Assembly (NCBI RefSeq): GCF_000213555.1
Contig: NZ_GL891985.1
Span: 232,347 to 296,346, forward strand
Length of the DNA stretch: 64,000 nt
Origin: Dysgonomonas gadei ATCC BAA-286
GTDB lineage: Bacteria; Bacteroidota; Bacteroidia; Bacteroidales; Dysgonomonadaceae
Direction: 5' to 3'
Of this stretch, positions 44,390 to 53,358 are shown piece after piece. The number at the start of each line of letters is the position of its first letter. Within the stretch, counting starts at the first letter, position 1. Made by a program: the position numbers and the translations under genes. The notes beneath the pieces were generated by a model. The model did not search any database. It was not told the origin of the DNA and was given only the letters and a program-made list of their open reading frames with translations.

Positions 44390-46138
44390 ATGGATAACTA
44401 TATAGTTTCAGCACGCAAATACCGCCCTATGACGTTCAACTCGGTTGTCGGGCAACGCGCATTGACCACTACTCTCAAAAATGCGATTGCTTCAGGGAAA
44501 CTGGCACATGCCTACCTGTTCTGCGGTCCGCGTGGAGTAGGAAAAACAACCTGTGCCCGTATCTTCGCTAAAACTATCAATTGCCTTTCACCGGCAGCAG
44601 ACGGCGAAGCATGCAATCAATGCGAATCTTGTGTGGCGTTCAACGAACAGCGTTCTTTTAACATCCACGAACTCGATGCCGCATCCAACAACTCGGTAGA
44701 CGATATCCGTTCATTGATAGAACAGGTGCGTATACCTCCGCAAATCGGAAAATACAAAGTATATATCATCGACGAGGTACACATGCTTTCGCAAGCAGCA
44801 TTCAATGCTTTCCTTAAAACGTTGGAAGAGCCTCCGCATCATGCTATCTTTATCCTTGCAACAACGGAGAAGCATAAAATACTGCCTACTATTTTGTCAC
44901 GTTGCCAAATATATGACTTCAGCCGCATTACAATTAAAGATACTGTAGAGCATCTCCAATATGTAGCGTCTCAGGAAAATGTACAGACAGAGCCGGAAGC
45001 CTTGAATGTACTGGCCCAAAAAGCCGATGGGGGAATGCGTGATGCATTATCCATTTTTGATCAGGTAGTTAGTTTCACAGGAGGAAATGTAACATACAAG
45101 GCAGTCATAGAAAACCTGAATGTACTGGATTATGAATACTATTTCAGGCTTACTGACTGTATCCTTGCCAACAATGTTGTGGACGGGCTGCTCATATTAA
45201 ATGAAATATTGAGTAAAGGCTTTGACGGCAATAATGTCATAACTGGCATTGCCTCTCATTTCAGAGACCTGCTTCTATGCAAAGACCCGAAAACGGCTGA
45301 GTTGTTTGAAGTCGGTGCTTCTATCCGGGACAGATACATTGAGACCGCCAGAAAATGCAACAACGAATTTCTCTACAAGGCAATAGATATAGTCAATGAA
45401 AGTGACCTCAATTACAGGCTAAGCCGAAACAAGCGGTTACTATCCGATCTGACCGTCATACGACTATGTCAACTATCTTCCCCTCAGACAGGTTTGGAAG
45501 ATCAAAAAAAAAAGCAGGTAATTGATCCTATATTTTCGAAACAGGAGGCCAAACAGACTCCTCCAACAAATCAGACAGTTCCGCAGTCCCAAAACAGCCG
45601 GCCTGCACCAGCACCTGTTACAAGAAATATTCCAAGTACGCCTCAGCCTGCAAGCAGTACCCCAACCACAAGTACCCCAAAGCCGATGTCAGCCGGGGGA
45701 TTAGGTATCTCCATATCAGCTTTTGGACAGAAAAAGGAAGAAGAAGCTAAAGTGGAAGTGAAAGTCGAATCTTTAAATGAAAGATTCACCCCTCTCCAAC
45801 TTATCAATGAATGGAAAGCATTTGCAGAAGCCCTTACTGAGGAACATCATCTAAAGAACACAATGCTCAACTGCCTGCCAAATCTTATAGAAAATACATT
45901 ATTTGAGGTTGTGGTAAATAATCCCGTACAGGAGCAACGGTTGTTAGAACACAGAATGGATATTCTGATAAAATTGAGAACCCAGCTTCGCAATACTCAC
46001 ATAAAAATGCAAGTTCGTATAAGTGAGGATAATGAGAAGAAACTTGCCTTTACACCAGCAGAGAAATTCAATCTGATGATGGAAGAGAATGAAAGCCTAC
46101 GCCGGTTGAAAGACGAATTCGGTTTGGAGCTTTCATAA
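44390..46138 (+). CDS. dnaX: DNA polymerase III gamma/tau subunit
   Basis: 582 residues. Clamp-loader AAA+ ATPase with the N-terminus ARKYRPMTFNSVVGQ and Walker A CGPRGVGKTT. The zinc-binding cysteines follow (CLSPAADGEACNQCESC), then the Walker B IIDEVHMLS and sensor 1 LATTE. After ~residue 370 comes a Pro/Thr/Ser-rich linker and a C-terminal ~130-residue domain, so the protein has tau-like length. It is convergent with the zinc-ribbon membrane protein, 5 bases away, with no visible terminator between. Confidence 0.97.
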   Translation: MDNYIVSARKYRPMTFNSVVGQRALTTTLKNAIASGKLAHAYLFCGPRGVGKTTCARIFAKTINCLSPAADGEACNQCESCVAFNEQRSFNIHELDAASNNSVDDIRSLIEQVRIPPQIGKYKVYIIDEVHMLSQAAFNAFLKTLEEPPHHAIFILATTEKHKILPTILSRCQIYDFSRITIKDTVEHLQYVASQENVQTEPEALNVLAQKADGGMRDALSIFDQVVSFTGGNVTYKAVIENLNVLDYEYYFRLTDCILANNVVDGLLILNEILSKGFDGNNVITGIASHFRDLLLCKDPKTAELFEVGASIRDRYIETARKCNNEFLYKAIDIVNESDLNYRLSRNKRLLSDLTVIRLCQLSSPQTGLEDQKKKQVIDPIFSKQEAKQTPPTNQTVPQSQNSRPAPAPVTRNIPSTPQPASSTPTTSTPKPMSAGGLGISISAFGQKKEEEAKVEVKVESLNERFTPLQLINEWKAFAEALTEEHHLKNTMLNCLPNLIENTLFEVVVNNPVQEQRLLEHRMDILIKLRTQLRNTHIKMQVRISEDNEKKLAFTPAEKFNLMMEENESLRRLKDEFGLELS

Positions 46139-46143
46139 AACAA

Positions 46144-47274
46144 TTACTTTTCTTTCCGATACACCGCCCGGATTTGCTTCTCTCCGTTCAGCTCTATATT
46201 GAAGGCATGCTCTGAGATTTCTTTCTTCTTTTTCCTATCGGTAAATGTAGTTTCTGTCTTTATAAGGAGCGATGTAAAGTAAACCCCTTTGTTATCCTTT
46301 ATGACTTCAGGAAAATCAGATGGCAATTTATACGAAACACTTTTTATTTTCTTGAGTTTAAGAGCTGCCTTTATAGAATCTGCAATAACGGTATTAGGTT
46401 GGTTTTGCATATCAAAGAACTTAAGCAACACCGATGCGGAACTCTTTTGTATATCTTTATTATTCACGGACGAAAGAGCTTTAAAGAAGTCGGACAATAC
46501 TTTCTCTACATTTTTTAGTTCGTCCGCTTCAATGACCTTGAGCTGGCTGAGATATTCATACTTCTGTTTTGCTACATCCTCATATTCTCCTGCATAACGA
46601 CCTATTTTTACATTATCGAGATAAGCCTGATAAGCATCAGGCGTATTTTGTTCTATTGCCTGAAGCCAACTAAGAGAATCCACTACATGTTTTATTCGCC
46701 TTTCATATGGCGTTTGCGGATGGTCTGCCAAAAAAGAAAAAAGAGCATCTACATTCCCCGATTTGCGAAGAGACTCCCATTCATTTCGTTCCTGCTCCCG
46801 TAGTTGCATGATTTTATTCTGAGCTTCGTTACTGTATCTCCCTTCGGGATAATGAACCAGATATTTGGAATAACTTAAAGGTGTGTTTTCCTCAATGCAT
46901 TTATTCCAGTATCGAGATTCCGTTGCCTCCTCGTCTTTATTCTTCACAAAAAGCCCCCCTATACCTAACAAGAGCATAAACACTAATCCTATAGCAACAA
47001 AAACAAATAATTTCTTATTGCTTTTCGAAAGGGAAACCCGCTTCAAATTTTCCTCTACACTGTTCTCTATTGGCTTTTCGTTATAAGACGTATCCTCTTC
47101 CTCCTCCGGTGCAGCCTTCTCCTCTTCTATAAACATAGATTCAGAATCGTCTTTATTATATAGTAATTCCTCCGGATATGCATTTTGAGCAATTTCCTGA
47201 CAGTCGCCACAGAAGGTTTCTCCTTCGTTTGTGCTTTTTCCGCAAAGCGGACATCTATTATCGTTATCTGCCAT
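46144..47274 (-). CDS. Zinc-ribbon single-pass membrane protein with tandem helical repeats
   Basis: 376 residues. N-terminal zinc ribbon CPLCGKSTNEGETFCGDC (residues ~8-25), an acidic low-complexity stretch, one membrane helix (~residues 88-110), and then an extracytoplasmic region rich in short helix pairs. The repeating phrases PLSYSKYLVHYPEGRYSNEAQ, VDALFSFLADHPQTPYERR and PDAYQAYLDNVKIGRYAGEYE are TPR/Sel1-like. The C-terminal ~100 residues are a compact beta-rich domain. I do not recognise a named function; the combination is common in Bacteroidota as hypothetical zinc-ribbon proteins. It is read in the same direction as the NamZ gene upstream, 21 bases apart. Confidence 0.75.
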   Translation of the reverse strand: MADNDNRCPLCGKSTNEGETFCGDCQEIAQNAYPEELLYNKDDSESMFIEEEKAAPEEEEDTSYNEKPIENSVEENLKRVSLSKSNKKLFVFVAIGLVFMLLLGIGGLFVKNKDEEATESRYWNKCIEENTPLSYSKYLVHYPEGRYSNEAQNKIMQLREQERNEWESLRKSGNVDALFSFLADHPQTPYERRIKHVVDSLSWLQAIEQNTPDAYQAYLDNVKIGRYAGEYEDVAKQKYEYLSQLKVIEADELKNVEKVLSDFFKALSSVNNKDIQKSSASVLLKFFDMQNQPNTVIADSIKAALKLKKIKSVSYKLPSDFPEVIKDNKGVYFTSLLIKTETTFTDRKKKKEISEHAFNIELNGEKQIRAVYRKEK

Positions 47275-47295
47275 ATCCCTTATTTTGTGATGTAG

Positions 47296-48459
47296 TTAAT
47301 AATCTGCATACAACAAATATTTCTCCCGCATTGTTCTATATTTAATCAGGTCTTTTTCCCATGTTCTATAAATATCTTCTGCCGACACACCTTTAATAAT
47401 CTGCAATCTTAGGGCATTCGTACCGGCCAATAGATCCATAAATCTAGGATTTGTAAAAAATGCAGCACCCAGTTCAGATTTTTTATAAAAGTCTATCAGG
47501 AATCTCAAATCAAGTCCGGGCTGATATTTATACTTCCTTAAATCAAGTCCGTAACAAGTCTTATTGACATTCAACGGGCTTTTATTTCCCTCATTGGGCC
47601 GTGGAGTAAAGGAAAACTTTCCATATTTCGGATTAGGGGTTCCCACTACCTGAAAAGGGAAATCGGTACCACGTCCGATACTCACATTTGTAGCTTCAAA
47701 AAAACAGAGGGAGGGGTATAAACCTACTGCCCAGTCATTTGGTAAATTAGGTGATGGTTTTACAGGAAGAAAGTAATAAGCCCCATGATTCCATCCGGTC
47801 ATTGGGATCACTTTCAGATCAGATTTTATTCCACCTTTCAGCCAGCCTTCACCGTTTATCATCCGGGCTAATTCACCCACAGTAAGTCCGTGCAGAACGG
47901 GAATCGGATGCATACCCACGAATGACTTATATTTTAAGTCCAAAACAGGCCCGTCAATACGATCATTGGGATTGGGACGATCCAGGACAATACATTCTTT
48001 CCCGTTCTCGGCACATGCCTCCATTACATAATGCATTGTACTAATGTATGTATAAAAACGTGCTCCGACATCCTGTATGTCGAAAATAAGTATATCCGTA
48101 TCCTTCAACTGATCTGCCGTCGGTTTATAATTTTTCCCATACAGGGAAATGACAGGAGTTCCGGTCTTGGTATCTTTACCATCCACTATCTTCTCTCCCG
48201 CATCTGCATTTCCCCGGAAACCATGTTCGGGAGCAAAAATCTTGGTTATATGTATCTTGTGAGATAAAAGTGTATCTAACAGGTGTGTCCCATTAGATAA
48301 TACGGAAGTTTGATTAACTATTAAAGCAATTTTTTTATCTTTGATTGCAGGTAATAAAACATCAAGCCTGTCTGCACCTAACGACAAGGATTGAGCAAAA
48401 ACCGTTATATTTGAGATGAGACATATAAGTGTAAGGGAAAATATATAAAACTTTTTCAT
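47296..48459 (-). CDS. namZ: Exo-beta-N-acetylmuramidase NamZ (DUF1343)
   Basis: 387 residues with a signal peptide (MKKFYIFSLTLICLISNITVFA). Conserved DUF1343 blocks are ALIVNQTSVLSNGTHLLDTL, IFAPEHGFRGNADAGE, VFDIQDVGARFYTYI-like, DRPNPNDRIDGP and HGLTVGELARMINGEGWL. Characterised NamZ enzymes release terminal MurNAc from peptidoglycan fragments and feed cell-wall recycling. The exported form would act in the periplasm or outside the cell. It is 21 bases upstream of the zinc-ribbon gene on the same strand and divergent from the HD-domain gene. Confidence 0.92.
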   Translation of the reverse strand: MKKFYIFSLTLICLISNITVFAQSLSLGADRLDVLLPAIKDKKIALIVNQTSVLSNGTHLLDTLLSHKIHITKIFAPEHGFRGNADAGEKIVDGKDTKTGTPVISLYGKNYKPTADQLKDTDILIFDIQDVGARFYTYISTMHYVMEACAENGKECIVLDRPNPNDRIDGPVLDLKYKSFVGMHPIPVLHGLTVGELARMINGEGWLKGGIKSDLKVIPMTGWNHGAYYFLPVKPSPNLPNDWAVGLYPSLCFFEATNVSIGRGTDFPFQVVGTPNPKYGKFSFTPRPNEGNKSPLNVNKTCYGLDLRKYKYQPGLDLRFLIDFYKKSELGAAFFTNPRFMDLLAGTNALRLQIIKGVSAEDIYRTWEKDLIKYRTMREKYLLYADY

Positions 48460-48535
48460 TTATCTGACTGTTTTGAAAGTGAAAAGCCGTTTTACAAACT
48501 TACTTATTTTTATACGAAAAAAGACCGAATGCTAT

Positions 48536-49072
48536 ATGAATACGCTAGCTATAATCGAAAAATATTATAAAAAAGACTCGGATCTGTACAATATCTTGGT
48601 ACAGCACAGTACCGATGTTACCAACAAGGCTTTATCCATAGCTGCAAATCATCCGGAACTGAATATTGACAGCAAGTTTGTAAGCGAAGCCGGCATGCTC
48701 CACGACATCGGCATCTTTATGACAAATGCACCTTCTATAAAATGCTTCGGCATAGAGCCTTATGTAGCACATGGCTATCTCGGACGTGTAATTGTAGAGA
48801 ATGCCGGATACCCTATGCACGCACTTGTGTGCGAAAGACATACCGGTACAGGAATATCACTTGAGGAAATTATTGAGAATAATATGCCCGTGCCTCACAG
48901 AGATATGCGTCCTGTGAGCATCGAAGAGAAGCTAATATGCTTTGCAGATTGTTTCTTCTCCAAAACCCGGCTGGGAGAGGAACGGCCGATAGACAAAGTG
49001 CGGCAAAGCCTGTCCAAATTCGGAGAAACTTCCGTCCGGCAATTCGACAGATGGTGCGCTATATTCCTATGA
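48536..49072 (+). CDS. HD-domain phosphohydrolase
   Basis: 178 residues from ATG 48536 (MNTLAIIEKYYKKDSDLY); an ATG at 48473 would add a basic stretch not typical of the family. The metal-binding HD pair is in EAGMLHDIGIFM, with a preceding LVQHSTDVTNKAL histidine, a later HGYLGRVIVENAGYP and CERHTGTGIS. Proteins of this type hydrolyse nucleotides or phosphate esters; the substrate is unknown. Divergent from namZ. Confidence 0.85.
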   Translation: MNTLAIIEKYYKKDSDLYNILVQHSTDVTNKALSIAANHPELNIDSKFVSEAGMLHDIGIFMTNAPSIKCFGIEPYVAHGYLGRVIVENAGYPMHALVCERHTGTGISLEEIIENNMPVPHRDMRPVSIEEKLICFADCFFSKTRLGEERPIDKVRQSLSKFGETSVRQFDRWCAIFL

Positions 49073-49110
49073 CAAGAAACAAAACCGAGCCTCCCTTCTT
49101 TTAAAAATTC

Positions 49111-49118
49111 ATATCTTT
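49111..49118 (+). promoter_or_regulatory. -7 box for the barrel gene at 49154
   Basis: TATCTTTG, 35 bases before the start codon, matches TAnnTTTG. Confidence 0.6.
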
Positions 49119-49153
49119 GCTTACGAAACCAATTAATAATACACACAAATAGA

Positions 49154-49657
49154 ATGCCTATGAAGAAAATCCTAATTATCTTAACTATTTGTTTATCTGC
49201 AATAACTACGGCTTCAGCTCAAGATCAGACCGGAAAGCTTTCATTTGCCGGAAGCCTCAATTACGGCTCGAAAGTAGAATCATTAGGAATAGGCCTCCGG
49301 GCACAATATGGTTTTACCAGCCACCTGAGAGGAACTGCCGAATATAAATACTATATAGACAGGCACAACCTCAGTGCATTCGGGATCAACGCCGACGGAC
49401 ATTATGTTTTCAGTGCCTCAGAAACCGTATCTCTATACCCTCTCGCCGGACTGAATTTAACTCGTTGGACTTACGATCCGGGCAGATCTAATTCCGATGA
49501 CCCTAAATATTCAAATAACCGCATAGGATTAAATTTAGGTCTCGGAGGACAAGTCTCCCTGGACGACAATACATTTATCCAGATTGAAGCAAAAGAAGCC
49601 CTTATCAAGAACTACTCACAATTTGTGGTATCTGTCGGCTTCATGTATCAGTTCTGA
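49154..49657 (+). CDS. Small outer-membrane beta-barrel protein
   Basis: 167 residues; signal peptide ending TTASAQDQ, then a barrel of amphipathic strands (LSFAGSLNYGSKVESLGIGLRAQYGF, LGLGGQVSLDDNTFIQIEAKE) closing with FVVSVGFMYQF, a terminal Phe. It is shorter than the other barrels in the window, probably 8 strands. It has its own -7 box and terminator, so it is a single unit. Function unknown. Confidence 0.85.
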   Translation: MPMKKILIILTICLSAITTASAQDQTGKLSFAGSLNYGSKVESLGIGLRAQYGFTSHLRGTAEYKYYIDRHNLSAFGINADGHYVFSASETVSLYPLAGLNLTRWTYDPGRSNSDDPKYSNNRIGLNLGLGGQVSLDDNTFIQIEAKEALIKNYSQFVVSVGFMYQF

Positions 49658-49686
49658 CGACATAAAAGAGGGATGAAATATATAAA

Positions 49687-49714
49687 AGGGTGATCTCAAC
49701 GGGTCATCCTTTTT
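49687..49714 (+). terminator. Terminator of the barrel gene at 49154
   Basis: 7-bp stem AGGGTGA / TCATCCT (49687-49693 with 49704-49710), followed by TTTTC. Confidence 0.7.
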
Positions 49715-49792
49715 CTATACATCTACAAACAAATGCCATCCGGGTATTGTTATCTTAGTATGAGTATCTGTAATTGAAACCTTTTTATCATT

Positions 49793-50257
49793 ATGATCAA
49801 ATCAATCATACCCATAATCGTAATCTGTTTACTTTCCTATGCATGTTCCTTCTCAACAAAGAAAGACAGTCTGCAAACCAGTACCGATAAACCGGCAGAA
49901 AAGATAGAGAACATTCCGGCAATGATTCCATCCGGTAACGGAATTATCCGCCTGAATGTAGTCAACGGAAAGGGCAAGGTAGCTATACACAAGAAAAAGA
50001 ACCAGATCATTTATGTCGAATTCGAATCCAAAGGCTACAAAAAGATTACCGCTCAACTATATTCCACAGACTCACTCGCGAACATCAGATTCTCTCAGAT
50101 AACACTTCCTAATGGCAGCATGGATGGACCTTTCGACCGGAATCTAAGTTACAGTATACCTTCCGATGGAATCTGCAAACTATCCATCCATGAAAATATG
50201 ATGGCAGGTGATCCCTGGGGAGGCATTATGGAAGTGGAGGTATCTCTCACTAAATAG
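49793..50257 (+). CDS. Lipoprotein of unknown function
   Basis: 154 residues with a lipobox (LLSYACSFS, Cys at ~18) and a polar linker, then a ~110-residue beta-rich domain (GIIRLNVVNGKGKVAIHKKKNQIIYVEFESKGYKKITAQLYS). A late GPFDRNLSYSIPSDGICKLSIHENMMAGDPWGG segment is rich in Gly and Asp and looks like a conserved binding loop. I do not recognise the family. It is convergent with the sorting-domain-like gene, with a minus-strand terminator between. Confidence 0.65.
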   Translation: MIKSIIPIIVICLLSYACSFSTKKDSLQTSTDKPAEKIENIPAMIPSGNGIIRLNVVNGKGKVAIHKKKNQIIYVEFESKGYKKITAQLYSTDSLANIRFSQITLPNGSMDGPFDRNLSYSIPSDGICKLSIHENMMAGDPWGGIMEVEVSLTK

Positions 50258-50273
50258 GCTGTGACCCAATGAA

Positions 50274-50299
50274 TAAAAAAGCCACTCTTCCGAATGGCT
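50274..50299 (-). terminator. Terminator of the gene at 50324
   Basis: Stem AGCCA.TC / GA.TGGCT (50280-50299, one mismatch), followed on the minus strand by TTTTTTATTC. Confidence 0.7.
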
Positions 50300-50323
50300 C
50301 TCCTATTATATTGTAATCTTTTA

Positions 50324-50665
50324 TTATCTGACAACTATCTTCTGTGCTACTTTTCCCGCCTTTATTATATAAAGTCCTTTAGGTAACTCGAGAGGACAAG
50401 TTCCGATACACGTCTTCAGATTGACACTGGTGACCTTTACACCCAGAATACTATATACTTCAAGATAGCCCGATGTAGGAACATTCTCCAACGGAATCCT
50501 GACCGTACCACCATTAACTTCAACAATCAGATTCATTGTTTTATCTGTAGTCTGCTGAGGTTCGGACACAAAAATATTTGACGGAAAGTCCGTCTCTCCC
50601 GCATGTGCAGAGAAAGTGGCTCCACCAAACAATACAAGGAATAGTATGTTTCTCAAATTTACCAT
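50324..50665 (-). CDS. Small exported protein with T9SS-like C-terminal domain
   Basis: 113 residues from ATG 50665 (MVNLRNILFLVLFGGATFSAHAGE), a clear signal peptide; an ATG at 50701 would add 12 residues ahead of it. The mature ~90 residues include GYLEVYSILGVKVTSVNL, CPLELPKGLYIIKAGKVAQKIVVR, which is the typical Por-secretion/type A sorting domain pattern. Normally this domain is the tail of a large secreted protein; here there is almost nothing in front of it. It may be a remnant, a decoy or a small surface protein. A role with the type IX secretion system is inference, because no T9SS genes are in the window. Confidence 0.65.
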   Translation of the reverse strand: MVNLRNILFLVLFGGATFSAHAGETDFPSNIFVSEPQQTTDKTMNLIVEVNGGTVRIPLENVPTSGYLEVYSILGVKVTSVNLKTCIGTCPLELPKGLYIIKAGKVAQKIVVR

Positions 50666-50745
50666 GTATCTATTATTCCTAATATTCACAAATATAGGCA
50701 TTAAACCTTATAAAAGAATAAAAAGACTAAAAAAAATAAGGGCTT

Positions 50746-51660
50746 TCACAATTTTTCACGAAGTCCTTCGTTAGCAAGTACAGTGTTTGCAAATACCGCC
50801 CTGGCCTCTTCCAGTAAAATATTATTATCAGGATAGCGGGCCGAAAAATGACCCAGCATCAACTTCTTCACATTTGCCATCTTTGCTATTTGTGCGGCTT
50901 GCCCGGCGGTCGAATGGCCTGTCTCTTTAGCACGGGACTTATCCGTATCAGCGAATGTAGCTTCGTGATAAAGCAGATCCACACCCTCAATGACAGGTAT
51001 AATCTTCTCACTATAAGCCGTATCGGAGCAGTAAGCATAGCAACGCGCAGGTTCGGCGGGAGTTGTTAGTCTTTCATGAGGTACAACTTTACCATCTTCG
51101 GTAACAAAATCAGCTCCCTGTTTTATTTTCGCCAACTCCCTTATCGGTATATTGTAGAATTTAATCATATCAGGTAGCAGATGCGCCTCTTTTTGCTTCT
51201 CCTCAAAGAGGAATCCCGCACAAGGCACTCTGTGCACGAGTGGTATCGTTTTCACTGAAACGGACCTGTCTTCGTAAATAACTTCGCTTACTTTCGGATT
51301 GAATACTTCTATTTTAACCTCAAAAGGGTTGTCCTTACAGAAGAAGTCGATTTCGGGGCGAAGTGTATTTTCAAGTCCGGCAACAGTATGTATTACAAGA
51401 GCACCCGTTCGTCCCAGAAGCCCCAATGTAGATATCAGTCCGATAAGACCAAAACAATGGTCTCCGTGCAGATGTGAGATAAATATATGGTTAAGACGCC
51501 CAAAACGCAGTTTGCTACGCCTGAATTGCAGCTGAGTTCCCTCCCCGCAATCTATCATATATAATTTCTCCCTGATATTCAGCACCTGAGATGATGGATT
51601 GTGTAAAGTTGTAGGTGTGGCAGAGCCACAACCCAATATATCCAATTCAAATCTTTCCAT
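50746..51660 (-). CDS. rnz: Ribonuclease Z
   Basis: 304 residues from ATG 51660 (MERFELDILGCGSATPT). The reading frame stays open further upstream, but that part overlaps queE in another frame and is not conserved. The metallo-beta-lactamase motif SHLHGDHCFG (HxHxDH) and late HSTAGQAAQIAK and LMLGHFSARY are diagnostic. RNase Z trims the 3' trailer of tRNA precursors; fitting, since tRNA-Leu here has no encoded CCA. It is the last gene of the operon queD-queE-rnz, 5 bases after queE. Confidence 0.95.
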   Translation of the reverse strand: MERFELDILGCGSATPTTLHNPSSQVLNIREKLYMIDCGEGTQLQFRRSKLRFGRLNHIFISHLHGDHCFGLIGLISTLGLLGRTGALVIHTVAGLENTLRPEIDFFCKDNPFEVKIEVFNPKVSEVIYEDRSVSVKTIPLVHRVPCAGFLFEEKQKEAHLLPDMIKFYNIPIRELAKIKQGADFVTEDGKVVPHERLTTPAEPARCYAYCSDTAYSEKIIPVIEGVDLLYHEATFADTDKSRAKETGHSTAGQAAQIAKMANVKKLMLGHFSARYPDNNILLEEARAVFANTVLANEGLREKL

Positions 51661-51665
51661 TCTTA

Positions 51666-52247
51666 CTACTCGATATGTATCAGTTTGTGCGTTTGCAGGC
51701 TGAGCCGCCACTGAGGGTGCAGTTTTATAAGCTCCACACAATAGGCGACATTCTCCAGATTGATTTTATCTGCATCGAATACAGGACTCAGAAAGTAATT
51801 ATCGGCTTTTGGAAATACCGAGATATCCGGCACCGGATCTCCTGCCTGTATAGGCATACGGATCTCATGGACAAAAGGAATCCGGTTCTTTATTGTTTCA
51901 TAGTCCTGCTTAGGGCTACAGGTGATATAATCTATCAATGAAGGTACCCTTCGCGTACCATTTGTCTCTATTGCCTGCCTATATCCGTGTTCGCGGAATA
52001 CAGCCAGATGAGCATCCCTTAACTGGATGGTAGGCTCACCGCCGGTCCATATGATCCACTTGCATGGATAGACACTGATAGCTTCCAGTATTTCGTCCAC
52101 GCTCATTTCGTCACCATCAGCAAAATCAGTATCGCAGAAACTGCATGCCAGGTTGCACTTTGTAAGCCTGATAAATACAGACGCTTCACCCGTACGCCCC
52201 CCTTCACCTTGCAGCGAATAGAAAATCTCATTCACTATCAGCTTCAT
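51666..52247 (-). CDS. queE: 7-carboxy-7-deazaguanine synthase (radical SAM)
   Basis: 193 residues. VNEIFYSLQGEGGRTGEASVFIRL and the cluster motif CNLACSFC (C-x3-C-x2-C, ~residues 32-39) are the QueE signature; WTGGEPTIQL is the SAM-binding GGEP block. QueE converts the QueD product to 7-carboxy-7-deazaguanine in queuosine synthesis. Its start overlaps queD by 20 bases, so translation is probably coupled. Confidence 0.95.
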   Translation of the reverse strand: MKLIVNEIFYSLQGEGGRTGEASVFIRLTKCNLACSFCDTDFADGDEMSVDEILEAISVYPCKWIIWTGGEPTIQLRDAHLAVFREHGYRQAIETNGTRRVPSLIDYITCSPKQDYETIKNRIPFVHEIRMPIQAGDPVPDISVFPKADNYFLSPVFDADKINLENVAYCVELIKLHPQWRLSLQTHKLIHIE

Positions 52248-52590
52248 AGATGGCTGTTGTTTTAGGGGTTTCGGATACTTCTATCGCATATAGCTCGGGA
52301 ATGTCCTTTTTGAAAATATCATACAGGTACTTTGCCATATTCTCGGCTGTCGGATTGAATGGTAATATATCATTCAGGTGCCTGTGGTCGAGTGTATTGT
52401 CAATATACTGCTTCACGCTATCGAGCTCTCTGTAGTCTTTTATAAATCCTACGGTATTCAACTGCTTTGCCTGCAGGTGTACCGTGATCACATAATTGTG
52501 CCCGTGCAGTCGCGAACAGGGATGCTCGAGAGGCAAACCCTCGAGTATATGTGAAGCGGAAAACGAAAATTGTTTACTTATTTTATACAT
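52228..52590 (-). CDS. queD: 6-carboxy-5,6,7,8-tetrahydropterin synthase
   Basis: 120 residues. Zinc ligands are in SFSASHIL and LHGHNY (H-x-H), with the catalytic Cys just before (HPCSRLHGHNY), and the DHRHLN block follows. QueD makes 6-carboxytetrahydropterin from dihydroneopterin triphosphate, the first committed step towards queuosine. It is first in the operon with queE and rnz. Region 52591-52672 upstream holds no clear TAnnTTTG box; the repeat cluster begins there. Confidence 0.95.
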   Translation of the reverse strand: MYKISKQFSFSASHILEGLPLEHPCSRLHGHNYVITVHLQAKQLNTVGFIKDYRELDSVKQYIDNTLDHRHLNDILPFNPTAENMAKYLYDIFKKDIPELYAIEVSETPKTTAIYEADSE

Positions 52591-52988
52591 GTTATTATTC
52601 TATTCCAATCCGGATATATATTTTTCTAATAAAAACATTTCTATCAATGGTACATTTACAACTTTCAACCATTAAAAGGTAACAAAGGTAACACATTTTT
52701 TACAGTAGATGGCAAACAGTATTCTCACGCAAAAACGTAAGTCGCAATGTTCAATTTATAACCCATTGCAATATTTGCATTTATTAACTACATTCTATTA
52801 AAACCTGACACATCTGACAACTTTTCTTCTATTTTTTTACTTGTCATTTTTATATTCGTTAACAGTGTATGGTTAAAAAGTAACAAAGGTAACACAGAAA
52901 ACAATTAATAATTAAGAATGAAAAATTAATAATTAGCTTGTCAGACAGAGCGAAGCATCTCTTTCATAAAAAAGTGACAAACTTAACA

Positions 52989-53223
52989 GGTTTTGCATTC
53001 TCTTTGTAGGGGCGAATAAACATTCGCCCGATATTGATTGCGGACGAATGTTTATTCGCCCCTACAGTTTACTCAAAAGGTAACAAAGGTTACACCTTTT
53101 TCAATTAATAACTTGTATCTATAATTTTTTGTTCTTCATTTAATACTTACTACTTATCCCAATACTTCAAAGAACTACAAGCTAACGGCTAACGGCTAAT
53201 AGCTTATTATATAGATAAAGTTT
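52989..53223 (+). repeat. Long intergenic repeat, copy R1
   Basis: It reads nearly base for base as the reverse complement of 63131-63370, including the palindrome, one A/T motif, and a tail with TTTGAAGTATTGGG-like sequence. Agreement extends to 52715-52772 versus 63371-63426, showing that R1 carries an internal insertion or R2 a deletion. Confidence 0.85.
53006..53065. repeat. 60-bp palindromic repeat (GTAGGGGCG family)
   Basis: Arms GTAGGGGCGAATAAACATTC and the matching sequence ending GAATGTTTATTCGCCCCTAC around a ~14-base loop. It is part of the larger repeat R1. Confidence 0.9.
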
Positions 53224-53358
53224 CCTGCTTCTGATTCACGGGTATACGAAAAAACCTTGCTGGCATGGATATTTTGTTCGTATCTTGCTCAAAAAGTAAT
53301 CGTTCTTTTTGCTTCGCAACACACAGATGGGATGTCTGTGTGAGCCACAGTTAAAAAG

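Larger units (their letters stand above)
52591..53358. other. Repeat-rich intergenic region
   Basis: No gene. It holds five A-tract/T-tract motifs (52674-52701, 52800-52826, 52875-52897, 52968-52994, 53075-53101) and a 60-bp palindrome (53006-53065). A longer block (52715-52772 plus 52989-53223) recurs inverted at 63131-63426. A hairpin CACACAGA / TCTGTGTG lies at 53320-53342, behind the small membrane protein gene. The piece at 52773-52988 is absent from the second copy. Confidence 0.8.

Noticed and set aside
51661..51741. Upstream extension of RNase Z to 51741
   Set aside because: The extra residues are queE sequence in another frame; the family N-terminus begins at MERFELDILG.
52674..53101. 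Possible CRISPR array from regularly recurring short motifs
   Set aside because: Spacing is irregular, units are ~27 bp with internal direct repeats and no uniform spacers, and no cas genes are present.
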